From the NCBI RefSeq assembly GCF_024594815.1, contig NZ_JANJOU010000002.1, positions 124,001 to 188,000 on the forward strand: 64,000 nucleotides of DNA. Reading direction: 5' to 3'. The position numbers and the translations under genes were made by a program. Under the pieces are notes generated by a model. The model was not told the DNA's origin and made no database searches. It saw nothing but the letters and a program-made list of their open reading frames with translations. Of this stretch, positions 42,333 to 50,025 are shown piece by piece (within the stretch, counting starts at the first letter, position 1; each line of letters opens with the position of its first letter). Source of the DNA: Roseomonas populi (lineage in GTDB: Bacteria; Pseudomonadota; Alphaproteobacteria; Acetobacterales; Acetobacteraceae).

Positions 42333-43166
42333 ATGTCCCGCCGCGTCCTCGCTCTCCTCATCCTCGCTGCCCGCCCCGTCGCCGCCCAGGACGAGCCGAT
42401 CGAGCTCGCCGACGACCCGTTCGAGATCACGGACCCGATCGCCGCTGCCCCCGGCACCGCCGAGATCGGCTTCGTCGGCGCCTATGAGCGCGCGCGCCAG
42501 GGCCGGATCCGCGACACCGGCGCGATCCAGACCGAGTATGAGATGGGCGTCTTTCCCCGGCTGGAGCTCCGCCTCGGCCAGACCGGCGCCTACGGCAATC
42601 TCGAGACCCGCCGCCGTCTCGGCACGGCCGTCGACCTCACCGACGGGGACGCCCTGCCGCAGCACCAGGAGGAGCGCGAGCGCGCCCGCGCTGGCGGCAC
42701 CAGCGGCCTCGGCCTCCTCTACCAGCTCTCCGAGGACCGGGGCACCGCCCCCGCGGTCGGCCTCCTCGGCCGCGTCCGCACGATCTACGGCCCCGGCCGC
42801 ACCGCCTATGAGGCAGAGGGCGTGGCGCTCGTCGGCAAGACGTTCCGCCCGGGGCGCCTGCCCCTCGGGATCCATGCCAACTTCGGCTGGACCACGCGCA
42901 TCGATCCCCAACCCGGGGATCGGACCAACCGCTACCTCTTCAACGCCTCCATCGGCCAAGCCGTCACAAGCGACGTCGCCCTCGTCCTCACCTACGCCCA
43001 CTCGCAGCAGGAGCGCGGGGACCGCGACTTCAGCCTGCTCCAGGCAGGGTTCCGCTACCGCCTGCCGAACGGCGCCGTGGTCGGGGTGGCCGGCGGCGCC
43101 GGACTGAACCGCGATACCCCCGCGCTCCAGATTTCCGTCGCCGTCCAGTTCGCCCTCGGGAACTAG
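42333..43166 (+). CDS. Hypothetical exported protein, probable outer-membrane beta-barrel
   Basis: 277 residues from the ATG at 42333, preceded by AGGGCAGG. N-terminal signal SRRVLALLILAARPVAAQDEP. The mature part has alternating hydrophobic strands such as MGVFPRLELRLGQTGAYGN, FNASIGQAVTSDVALVLTYAHSQ and DFSLLQAGFRYRLPNG, and it ends in ISVAVQFALGN, reminiscent of an outer-membrane strand, although without a terminal aromatic residue. This resembles small porin-like or phenol-degradation-type (MetA-like) barrel proteins, but I do not recognise a specific family. It starts 69 bp after the transposase remnant. Confidence 0.6.
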   Translation: MSRRVLALLILAARPVAAQDEPIELADDPFEITDPIAAAPGTAEIGFVGAYERARQGRIRDTGAIQTEYEMGVFPRLELRLGQTGAYGNLETRRRLGTAVDLTDGDALPQHQEERERARAGGTSGLGLLYQLSEDRGTAPAVGLLGRVRTIYGPGRTAYEAEGVALVGKTFRPGRLPLGIHANFGWTTRIDPQPGDRTNRYLFNASIGQAVTSDVALVLTYAHSQQERGDRDFSLLQAGFRYRLPNGAVVGVAGGAGLNRDTPALQISVAVQFALGN

Positions 43167-43241
43167 GTCCAGGCCTCATCGATCCAGAAGAGGACGGGGC
43201 CGGTTTCCATCCCAAGCGGCTATATGCCCCTTGAGCAGCTG

Positions 43242-43263
43242 TGCCCGCTTTCCGGAAAGCGAC
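43242..43263 (+). repeat. Short repeat, copy A, left of the GNAT gene
   Basis: A 22-bp segment around CTTTCCGGAAAGCGAC is matched at 18 of 22 positions by the copy at 43968-43989; both are followed within about 70 bp by a GCGAAGCTG motif. The two copies bracket the GNAT gene. Confidence 0.5.
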
Positions 43264-43353
43264 CACGGCACCCGGAGGATCGAGACGGGCGCTGGGCTGA
43301 CGGGCGAAGCTGGCCGGTTGCGGGCATTCCGCCGCTCTTACAAGCTTCGCAGC

Positions 43354-43923
43354 ATGCAACCTGTGCTTATCGACCTGCCCCGCTTCCTGCTCCGTGACTT
43401 TCACCATGACGATCGAGATGCATTTATCGGTTACCAGAATGACCCACGTTATCTACGGCTGTATGATTTCAATCCACAGGACTCCGAGAGGGCCAGTAGG
43501 CTCTTTGATCTGTTCATGACGTGGCAGGATGAGGATCCCCGGACCAACATCCAGCTCGGCATATTCGATCGGCGAAGTGGAAGGCTGTGCGGAAGTGCTG
43601 GCCTGCGTAAGTCAGACTCTGACGTTGCTGTTCTCGGTATTGAGCTGGCTCCGTCCGAATGGGGCCGCTTTCGGCTCGCTTTGGACGTAGTGGCAGCCTT
43701 ACTGGACTACGGGTTTGGAACGCTTCAACTCACTGCAATCGTCGGTGATACTGCAAGCGGGAATAAACGCGTGGAGAAGCTCGCCCGCTGGTTCGGCGCT
43801 CGGGTCGTCGCGCAGCGCCCTGGTCCGGCGTGGATGCAAGTACGGGGATGGCAAGAGGTGGATTGGGCACTAGGTCGCACTGAGTGGACTGAGGCATCGC
43901 GCCGCTTCAGATCCTGTTCCTGA
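43354..43923 (+). CDS. GNAT-family N-acetyltransferase, compositionally distinct
   Basis: 189 residues from the ATG at 43354. RimJ/RimL-like GNAT: begins LIDLPRFLLRDFHHDDRDAFIGYQND. The middle contains IFDRRSGRLCGSAGLRK and the strand DVAVLGIELAPSEWGRFRLALDVVAALLDYGFGTLQLTAIVGDTASGNKRVEKLARWFG, the region that binds acetyl-CoA and ends the fold. It should acetylate an amine or protein N-terminus. The gene uses many AT-ending codons (TTT, ATT, CAT, GAT) unlike its neighbours, lies next to an IS remnant and is bracketed by repeats, so it was probably acquired. The Shine-Dalgarno is poor. Confidence 0.72.
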   Translation: MQPVLIDLPRFLLRDFHHDDRDAFIGYQNDPRYLRLYDFNPQDSERASRLFDLFMTWQDEDPRTNIQLGIFDRRSGRLCGSAGLRKSDSDVAVLGIELAPSEWGRFRLALDVVAALLDYGFGTLQLTAIVGDTASGNKRVEKLARWFGARVVAQRPGPAWMQVRGWQEVDWALGRTEWTEASRRFRSCS

Positions 43924-43967
43924 TGTCTGCTTGCCGCCCGCCGCGGCTAATGCCGGATGAACGGCGA

Positions 43968-43989
43968 TGTTCGTTTTCCGGAAGGCGAC
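43968..43989 (+). repeat. Short repeat, copy B, right of the GNAT gene
   Basis: Matches copy A (43242-43263) at 18 of 22 positions around TTTTCCGGAAGGCGAC, in the same orientation. The rest of the 260-bp space up to 44183 shows no gene. Confidence 0.5.
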
Positions 43990-44183
43990 GGTGGTACGCG
44001 GACAGCCGCTTTGGGCGCGAAGCTGCCGTTCTCGACCATCGGCCAGTGAGGTCCGGTCGCCTACAAAGGCCGGACTCAAAGATTGCGGGTACGCAGAACC
44101 GAGAAGGGCCGAATTCGAGACTTAGCCGGGCCGCGTCCTCCTCACTGCACAACCATTGGTCCGGTTCGTAACACCCGCCGAGC

Positions 44184-45194
44184 CTATTCCGGCCTGATGC
44201 CGGCGGAGGGGAGGATCTGCTTCCAGAGGGCGACTTCCCGCTCCAATCGCCGGGCCAGCGGCGCGGGCCCGTCGAGGAGGAGGGTAGCGCCCGACGCTTC
44301 CATCCGCACGGCAAGCGGTGTCCCCGCGCGCAAAGGCGCCATCTCGGCTGCCAGGAGATCCACCACCTCCGGAGGCGTGCCGCGCGGCGCGAGCACGGCG
44401 TACCAGATCGGCACCTCGTAGCCCGGCACCGCCTCCGCGACGGCGGGGGTGTCGGGAAGGGCAGGGCTGCGGGCGGCGGAGGTGACGGCGATCGCCCGCA
44501 TCCGCCCCTCCTTCACGTGCGGCAGGGCCTCGATCAGGCCGGTGATCAGCAGGTCCGTGTCGCCGGCCAGCAGGGCGCCCACGGCCTGCCCTGCGCCGCG
44601 ATAGGGAACGTGCAGCAGCTCGATCCCCGCGCGCGCCTTCAGCAGCTCTCCCGCGAGGTGCGTGGTGGAGCCGGCGCCGGAGGAGGCGAAGGAGAAGGCC
44701 GGCGCCCCGCCGTGGGCTCGCTGGAGGAAGGTCCCGAAGTCCCGGACCGGCCAGTCTGGGCGGGAGAGCAGCGCGAGCGGGACTTCGGAGACGAGGGTCA
44801 CGGGCAGCAGGTCGTGTAGCGGATCGAAGCCGGGGTTGCGCTGGAGGGCCGGCAGGGTAGCGACCGAGGAGGTGGTGAAGACAAGGCTGTGACCGTCCCC
44901 GGCCTGCAGCACCGCTTGCACGCCCAGCGCGCCGCCGGCCCCCGGGCGCGGCTCCACGATGAAGGGCTGGCCGAGGCGCCGCGCGAGGTGATCGGCGATG
45001 AGGCGCGCAGGCACCTCCACCGGCCCTCCCGGCGCGAACGGCACGACGAAGCGGACGGTGCGGGTGGGCCATGGGACGCTGGCTGCCCGGGTCTGTGCGG
45101 GAATCTGGGCTAGGGCGTGCCGGGCCAGTCCGGACAACGCCAGGCTGCCGCCGGCACGAAGGATGAACCGCCGGGGTGATCTGCAGGGAGCCAT
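44184..45194 (-). CDS. TTT receptor (Bug family) with an altered first loop
   Basis: 336 residues from the ATG at 45194, with GGAG 7 nt upstream. Tat-like signal RSPRRFILRAGGSLALSG, cleavage near ALAQI. Landmarks: VRFVVPFAPGGPVEVPARL, VEPRPGAGGALG, GDGHSLVFTT and VPYRGAGQAVGALLAGDTDLL. Two departures: the usual Asp of GGxxD is Glu (GGPVEV), and the APDGYTL element is GDGHSL. It is divergent from the receptor at 45443 across a 248-bp region carrying two copies of the recurring palindrome. Confidence 0.88.
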   Translation of the reverse strand: MAPCRSPRRFILRAGGSLALSGLARHALAQIPAQTRAASVPWPTRTVRFVVPFAPGGPVEVPARLIADHLARRLGQPFIVEPRPGAGGALGVQAVLQAGDGHSLVFTTSSVATLPALQRNPGFDPLHDLLPVTLVSEVPLALLSRPDWPVRDFGTFLQRAHGGAPAFSFASSGAGSTTHLAGELLKARAGIELLHVPYRGAGQAVGALLAGDTDLLITGLIEALPHVKEGRMRAIAVTSAARSPALPDTPAVAEAVPGYEVPIWYAVLAPRGTPPEVVDLLAAEMAPLRAGTPLAVRMEASGATLLLDGPAPLARRLEREVALWKQILPSAGIRPE

Positions 45195-45284
45195 GGGCAT
45201 ACTCCGCGTCGCGCGATGCTGAAGGCAGGAACAAGGAGGGTGGCACCACCCCACCTGCGCAGCCGCATGGCGGCTGGCGCATAA

Positions 45285-45301
45285 TGTTGATATCATCAAC
45301 A
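45285..45301. promoter_or_regulatory. Perfect palindrome TGTTGAT-ATC-ATCAACA
   Basis: Seven-bp arms with a 3-bp spacer, 91 bp upstream of the minus-strand receptor start. Same GTTGAY-N3-RTCAAC pattern as the sites at 45353, 61787 and, imperfectly, 27045 and 55305. Probable operator of an unidentified dimeric regulator. Confidence 0.65.
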
Positions 45302-45352
45302 AGTAAGCCGCCAGATCAATCGAGGCAAGTGCGCCACAACCGGCCGGTTATC

Positions 45353-45367
45353 GTTGACAAGGTCAAC
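45353..45367. promoter_or_regulatory. Perfect palindrome GTTGAC-AAG-GTCAAC
   Basis: Six-bp arms with a 3-bp spacer, 76 bp upstream of the plus-strand receptor start at 45443. Centre-to-centre distance to the site at 45285-45301 is 67 bp. The two could serve the two divergent receptor promoters separately or act together. Confidence 0.65.
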
Positions 45368-45442
45368 TAAGGCCGGTAGCTCCTGCCGGAGAACAATGGC
45401 GGCCGGCACTCGTGCGGGCTGCCCCTGTGAAGGAGCGGGGTC

Positions 45443-46432
45443 GTGATCAGGCGTCGCGTGCTAAGCTTTGCGGCCGGGGGCTTCCTCGGGTGGCCCCTCG
45501 CCACGCCCCACCGGGCCGCCGCGCAGGGCGCCTCCTGGGCGCCGGACCGTCCCTTCCGCCTCATCGTGCCCTTCGCGGCGGGCGGCCCCGCCGACATTTT
45601 CGGGCGCCTCTTCGCCGAGGCGCTGGCGCGCGACCTGGGCCAGCCCGTGGTGGTCGAGAACCGGACGGGCGCGGGTGGCGTGGTGGGGCACGAGGCCGTG
45701 GCGAAGGCGGCGCCCGATGGCATTACGATCGGCATCAGCGGGCCGGGCGCGCTCTCCATCGCGCCGGCCCTCCCACGCCAGCGGATGCCCTTCGACGTCT
45801 ACAGGGACCTCACGCACCTCTCCCTCGTGGTGCGCGTGCCGGAGGTGGTCGTGGTCAACGCACGCAGCGGGCCGCGCGACCTGGCCGCCCTCATCGCGCT
45901 GGCGAAGGGAAGCCCGGTCACCTACGGCTCGGCCGGGGTCGGTTCCATCACGCACCTCGCCAGCGCGCTGCTCGCCTCCGAGACCGGTATGGAGGCAACC
46001 CACATCCCCTATCGCGGCGCGGCCCCGGCGGCGACGGACCTCCTCGCGAACCGCTTCACCTTCATGACCGCCGACGTGCCAGTGCTGAAGCCGCACATCG
46101 ATACTGGCGATCTCCGCCCCCTGGCGGTGACCACCGGCGGGCGCGTGCCCGCCCTGGCGGCGGTGCCCACCACGGCCGAGCTCGGCTTCCCGCGCGTGAA
46201 CTCCGACAACTGGTACGGCTTCGCCGCGCCGCCCCGCCTGCCTGCGCCGATCCGCGCGCGGCTGGAGGCAGCGGCGGGGGCCGCGCTGCGCGATCCGGCC
46301 CTGGTCCAGGGTTTCGCCGCCCAGGGCGGCGTCGCGTCGCCGGTCACGGGTGAGGAGTACCTGGAATTCCTGCGGTCCGAGGCGGCGAAGTGGGGACCGC
46401 TCGTGAAGCAATCGGGAGCAGAATCGCTTTGA
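45443..46432 (+). CDS. TTT receptor (Bug family), first gene of an acyl-CoA operon
   Basis: 329 residues from the GTG at 45443, with AAGGAG upstream. Signal RRRVLSFAAGGFLG, cleavage near RAAAQ. Landmarks: PDRPFRLIVPFAAGGPADIFGR, VVENRTGAGGVVG, APDGITIGISG and IPYRGAAPAATDLLANRF. Its coding region ends in a TTGA overlap with a nitronate monooxygenase gene; the following five genes form a CoA-thioester pathway, so the ligand is probably an acid that is then activated by the ligase at the end of the operon. Confidence 0.9.
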   Translation: MIRRRVLSFAAGGFLGWPLATPHRAAAQGASWAPDRPFRLIVPFAAGGPADIFGRLFAEALARDLGQPVVVENRTGAGGVVGHEAVAKAAPDGITIGISGPGALSIAPALPRQRMPFDVYRDLTHLSLVVRVPEVVVVNARSGPRDLAALIALAKGSPVTYGSAGVGSITHLASALLASETGMEATHIPYRGAAPAATDLLANRFTFMTADVPVLKPHIDTGDLRPLAVTTGGRVPALAAVPTTAELGFPRVNSDNWYGFAAPPRLPAPIRARLEAAAGAALRDPALVQGFAAQGGVASPVTGEEYLEFLRSEAAKWGPLVKQSGAESL

Positions 46433-47397
46433 CCGCGACAATGAACTTCCCCTCACGCCTGCCCGGCCTGCTCGGCATCCGCCACCCCATCGTGCAGGGC
46501 GGGATGAGCTGGGCGTCCTCCTCCGCGCCCCTCGCGCTCGCGGTCTCGCGCGCCGGCGCGCTCGGGGTGATCGCCGCCGGGCCGATGCGACCCGACGACT
46601 TGGTGGAGGCGATCCGCGCGGTGAAGGCGGGCACGGACGCGCCCTTCGCGCTGAACGTACCGCTCTACAACAAGCGCTCCGCGGAGTTCCTGGACATCGC
46701 GGAGGCGGAGCGCGTGCCGGTCATCATCGCCTCCCAGGGCGGGCCGAAGGCGCTGCCGCGCTTTCGGGCCTATGGCGCGAAATGGCTGCACGTCGTCGCC
46801 TCGCCGCTGCACGCCCAGAAGGCGGACGCGGCGGGGGTGGACGGGCTAATCGTGGTCGGCGGCGACGCGGGCGGCCACCCGGCGCCGGACGAGGTCTCCG
46901 CCATGGTACTCGTGCGCGCGGTCGTGAAGGCGGGCGTGAAGGCGCCCGTGATCGGTGCGGGCGGCGTGGCCGATGGCGCCGGGATCGCGGCGATGTTCGC
47001 CCTGGGTGCCGAGGGCGCGCAGCTCGGCACGCGCTTCCTGATGACAGAGGAGGCGAGCGTGCACCCTGCCTACAAGGAGGCGGTGCGGCGCGCGGGCCTG
47101 TCCGACACCACTCTCGTCGGCCGTGGCGGGCTGCCGGTGCGCCAGCTCCGCAACCTCTTCACCGCCGAGGTGGACGCCGCCGAGCGGGCGGGCCACGCGA
47201 AGGAGCTGCTGGCCGAGCTGTATATGAGCCGCACGCTGAAGCACGCGGCGCTGGAGGGCGACGTGGAGCGCGGCAAGGTGGAGGCGGGGCAGACTGCCGG
47301 GCTCATCGACGACATCCCGCCCGCCGCCGAGGTGGTGGCGAAGCTGGTGGCCGAGGCCGAGGCGGCGCGCCTGCGCCTGGCGGGCGGGGCGGCATGA
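46429..47397 (+). CDS. Nitronate monooxygenase family flavoprotein
   Basis: 322 residues from the TTG at 46429 (TTGA overlap, GGGAGC upstream); an ATG at 46441 is the alternative start. FMN TIM barrel of the 2-nitropropane dioxygenase family: IRHPIVQGGMSW, GGDAGGHPAPDEVSA (phosphate/FMN loop), VIGAGGVADGAGIAAMFALGAEGAQLGTRFLMTEEA. The family oxidises nitronates or reduces enoyl groups, and many members have unknown natural substrates. In an operon of CoA enzymes, an enoyl-reductase-like or detoxifying role is possible. Overlaps the crotonase by ATGA. Confidence 0.87.
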   Translation: MTATMNFPSRLPGLLGIRHPIVQGGMSWASSSAPLALAVSRAGALGVIAAGPMRPDDLVEAIRAVKAGTDAPFALNVPLYNKRSAEFLDIAEAERVPVIIASQGGPKALPRFRAYGAKWLHVVASPLHAQKADAAGVDGLIVVGGDAGGHPAPDEVSAMVLVRAVVKAGVKAPVIGAGGVADGAGIAAMFALGAEGAQLGTRFLMTEEASVHPAYKEAVRRAGLSDTTLVGRGGLPVRQLRNLFTAEVDAAERAGHAKELLAELYMSRTLKHAALEGDVERGKVEAGQTAGLIDDIPPAAEVVAKLVAEAEAARLRLAGGAA

Positions 47398-48068
47398 GCG
47401 GGGCGGAGGCCCTGCTGGCGGAGGAGGATCGCGGACGCGTCCGCATCCTCCGCCTGAACCGGCCGGAAAAGCGCAACGCGCTGAACCGCCCGCTGATCGA
47501 GGCGCTGTTGGCCGCGCTGGAGCGCGCGGGCGCTGACGAGGGCGTGGCCACCGTGGTGCTGGCCGCGAACGGCCCGGGCTTCTGTGCCGGCGCCGACCTG
47601 GGCGAGATGAAGGCGCTGCGAGACGATCCGGAGGCGCAGGCCGCGCGGCGCGCCCTGACGCCGGCGCTGCTGGCGGCGCCGTCCCGCATCGGCAAGCCGG
47701 TGGTGGCGGCCGTACACGGCGCGGCCCTCGGGGCCGGGGCGGCGCTCGCGCTGGCCTGCGACATGGCCGTGCTGGCGGAGACGGCCGGCTTCGGCTTTCC
47801 CGAGGCACGGCACGGCATGTTGCCGGCGCTGATGGCCCCGGTGCTCCTGCGCCATCTGCCGCCGCGGCGCGTCTTCGACCTCCTGGCGACCGGCCGCGAC
47901 ATCCCGCCCGGCGAGGCGCTCTCGCTCGGGCTGGTGGATCGGGTGGTGCCGGCGGAGAGGGTGCTGGAGGAGGCGTCCGCGCTCGCCGAGGCGGCGGCGC
48001 TGCTGCCGCCGCCCGCGCTCCTGCGCCTCAAGGAACTTCTCTCGGACGGAAAGGCCGCCACCGCATGA
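47394..48068 (+). CDS. Enoyl-CoA hydratase/isomerase (crotonase), one catalytic Glu missing
   Basis: 224 residues, shorter than the usual 255-260 because the C-terminal helices are cut. Crotonase core: ILRLNRPEKRNALN, ANGPGFCAGADLGEM (oxyanion hole) and VHGAALGAGAALALACDMAVLAE, where the first glutamate is replaced by Ala. The second remains in FPEARHGMLP. Likely an isomerase or a hydratase with altered mechanism. ATGA overlaps on both sides place it in the middle of the operon. Confidence 0.84.
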   Translation: MSGAEALLAEEDRGRVRILRLNRPEKRNALNRPLIEALLAALERAGADEGVATVVLAANGPGFCAGADLGEMKALRDDPEAQAARRALTPALLAAPSRIGKPVVAAVHGAALGAGAALALACDMAVLAETAGFGFPEARHGMLPALMAPVLLRHLPPRRVFDLLATGRDIPPGEALSLGLVDRVVPAERVLEEASALAEAAALLPPPALLRLKELLSDGKAATA

Positions 48069-49264
48069 GGCCCCTCGAAGGGATCACCATCCTCGACCTG
48101 TCGCGTGTGCTCGCCTGCCCCTTCGCCACGATGATCCTGGCCGAGATGGGCGCCGAGGTCATCAAGGTGGAGCAGCCCGGAAGCGGCGACGAGACCCGGA
48201 GCTTCGAGCCCTTCGCGCAGGCAGAAGGGGGCGAGGAGGTCAGCGGCTACTACATGGCCCTCAACCGCTCCAAGCGCTCCATCACCGTAAACCTCCGCAG
48301 CGAGGAGGGCCGGGCGATCATCCGCGACCTCGCGGCGAAGGCCGACGTGCTGGTAGAGAACTTCCCGGTCGGCACGCTGAAGCGCCGAGGGTTGGCCTAC
48401 GCGGACCTTGCGCCCCTCAACCCCGGGCTGATCTACGTTTCCTGCACCGGGTTCGGTCAATCCGGCCCCTACGCGCGCCGCAAGGGCTACGACACCGTCT
48501 TCCAGGCCATGAGCGGCCTGATGAGCCTGACGGGCGAGCGCGGCGGCGGGCCGGTGAAGCCCGGCCTGCCCGTGGCCGACCTGACCTCCGGCCTCTGGGT
48601 CGCCATCGCCATCCTCTCCGCGCTGCAAGGGCGCGTGAGGACAGGGAAGGGCGGGCACATCGACGTCTCGATGTTCGACGCGCAGGTGTCCCAGCTCACC
48701 ATTGCCGCCGCGCGCTTCTTCGCTCTCGGCGAGGTTCCGCCGCGCCTGGGCACCGAGCATCCGGGGCGCGTCCCTTCCGCCAGCTTCCGATGCAGCGACG
48801 AGAAGTGGCTGCACATCACCGTCTCCGACCAGCACTGGGAGCCGCTCTGCCGCTCGCTAGGGTTGGACGAGATGCTGGCAGACCCGGAGCTGGGCACCAA
48901 TTCCGGCCGCGTGGCGCGGCGGGAGGAGGTGATGCAGGGCATCACCTCCGCCATGGAGAAGCTGACGCGCGCGCAGGCTTTCGCCGTGCTGGACGGAGCA
49001 GGCGTTCCCGCGGGACCGCTTCTCTCGCTGGACGAGGTGATGGCGGACGAGCACGTCAGAGCACGCGGCCTGGTTCAGCGCTTCGAGCACCCGACGCTGG
49101 GCGAGTTCCCGGGGCTGCGCTCGCCGCTGCGCTTCGACGGGTGGGAGGACCCGCGCTTCGGTCGCCCACCCCTCCTGGGCGAACACACGGAGGAGGTGCT
49201 GCGCGAGCACCTCGGGATGGACGCGGCGCGGGTCGCCGCATTGCGGGAGGATGGCGCGCTGTGA
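48065..49264 (+). CDS. Family III CoA-transferase (CaiB/BaiF type)
   Basis: 399 residues. Family III hallmarks: ILDLSRVLACPFATMILAEMGAEVIKVEQPGSGD near the start, then NRSKRSITVNL, ADVLVENFPVGTLKRRGL, and the nucleophilic Asp172 in PVADLTSGLW. The C-terminal domain has the GLVQRFEHPTLGEFP segment. It moves CoA between carboxylates through an aspartyl-CoA anhydride intermediate, in the cytosol. It sits between two crotonases and upstream of an acyl-CoA ligase, giving the operon two routes of CoA activation. Confidence 0.92.
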   Translation: MRPLEGITILDLSRVLACPFATMILAEMGAEVIKVEQPGSGDETRSFEPFAQAEGGEEVSGYYMALNRSKRSITVNLRSEEGRAIIRDLAAKADVLVENFPVGTLKRRGLAYADLAPLNPGLIYVSCTGFGQSGPYARRKGYDTVFQAMSGLMSLTGERGGGPVKPGLPVADLTSGLWVAIAILSALQGRVRTGKGGHIDVSMFDAQVSQLTIAAARFFALGEVPPRLGTEHPGRVPSASFRCSDEKWLHITVSDQHWEPLCRSLGLDEMLADPELGTNSGRVARREEVMQGITSAMEKLTRAQAFAVLDGAGVPAGPLLSLDEVMADEHVRARGLVQRFEHPTLGEFPGLRSPLRFDGWEDPRFGRPPLLGEHTEEVLREHLGMDAARVAALREDGAL

Positions 49265-50025
49265 GCGAGATCGCTGTGCGTGACGAGGTGCTGTGGGATC
49301 TCTCGGAGAATGGGGTCGCCACCCTCACCCTGAACCGGCCAGAGGCGCGCAACGCGCTGAACACCGGCCTTGCCGAGGCCCTGCTCGCCTCCACCCGCCG
49401 GGCGGTGGCCGAGGATGCGCGGCTCGTCGTGATACGCGCCGCGGGGCCGGTCTTCTGCGCCGGGGCGGACTTGAAGGAGCGCAAGGGCATGACCGAGGAC
49501 CAGGTCCGCGCCCGCCGCCTGAAAGGCTTCGCCGCCTATGATGCGATCGAGCGCCTGCCGATGCCGAGCATCGCCGTCGTGGAAGGGCAGGCGGTCGGCT
49601 CGGGCGTCGAGATCGCCGCCGCCTGCGACTTCGTCGTCGCCACACCGAAGGCGGGCTTTCGCACGCCGGAGGCGCTGTGGGGCACGGTGGGCGCGACGCA
49701 GCGCCTCTCGCGCGTGCTCGGCAAGCGGCTCGCGAAGGACATGATGTTCACCGGCCGCACACTGTCCGCCGAGGAGGCACGTGAGGGCGGGCTCGTGACG
49801 CGCGTGGTCGAGCCCGAGGCGCTGGAGGCGACCCTGGCCGAGATCGCATCGACGATCACGGGCGCCCCGCCCGCCGCCATGCGCCTGGCCAAGCGCTGCG
49901 TGGACGAGGGGCTGGAGCGGGACCCGCGCGGTGCGCTGGCCACCGAGCTGATGGCGATCGAGGAGAGCCTGGCCGGCGGCGAGTGGCGCAAGACGATGGG
50001 CACCTTCGGGAAAGCCTCGTCGTGA
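49261..50025 (+). CDS. Enoyl-CoA hydratase (crotonase), both catalytic glutamates present
   Basis: 254 residues from the GTG at 49261 (GTGA overlap). TLTLNRPEARNALN, AAGPVFCAGADLKERKG, VEGQAVGSGVEIAAACDFVVA (first Glu in GSGVE) and RTPEALWGTVGATQRLSRVLG (second Glu in PE). The complete acid pair makes this the most likely true hydratase in the window. It ends in a GTGA overlap with the ligase gene. Confidence 0.9.
   Translation: MSEIAVRDEVLWDLSENGVATLTLNRPEARNALNTGLAEALLASTRRAVAEDARLVVIRAAGPVFCAGADLKERKGMTEDQVRARRLKGFAAYDAIERLPMPSIAVVEGQAVGSGVEIAAACDFVVATPKAGFRTPEALWGTVGATQRLSRVLGKRLAKDMMFTGRTLSAEEAREGGLVTRVVEPEALEATLAEIASTITGAPPAAMRLAKRCVDEGLERDPRGALATELMAIEESLAGGEWRKTMGTFGKASS

Noticed and set aside
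43167-43230. A possible C-terminal coding fragment on the minus strand (METGPVLFWIDEAWT) just after the beta-barrel gene
   Set aside because: Only about 15 codons, no homology that can be justified by eye, and no upstream continuation in frame.
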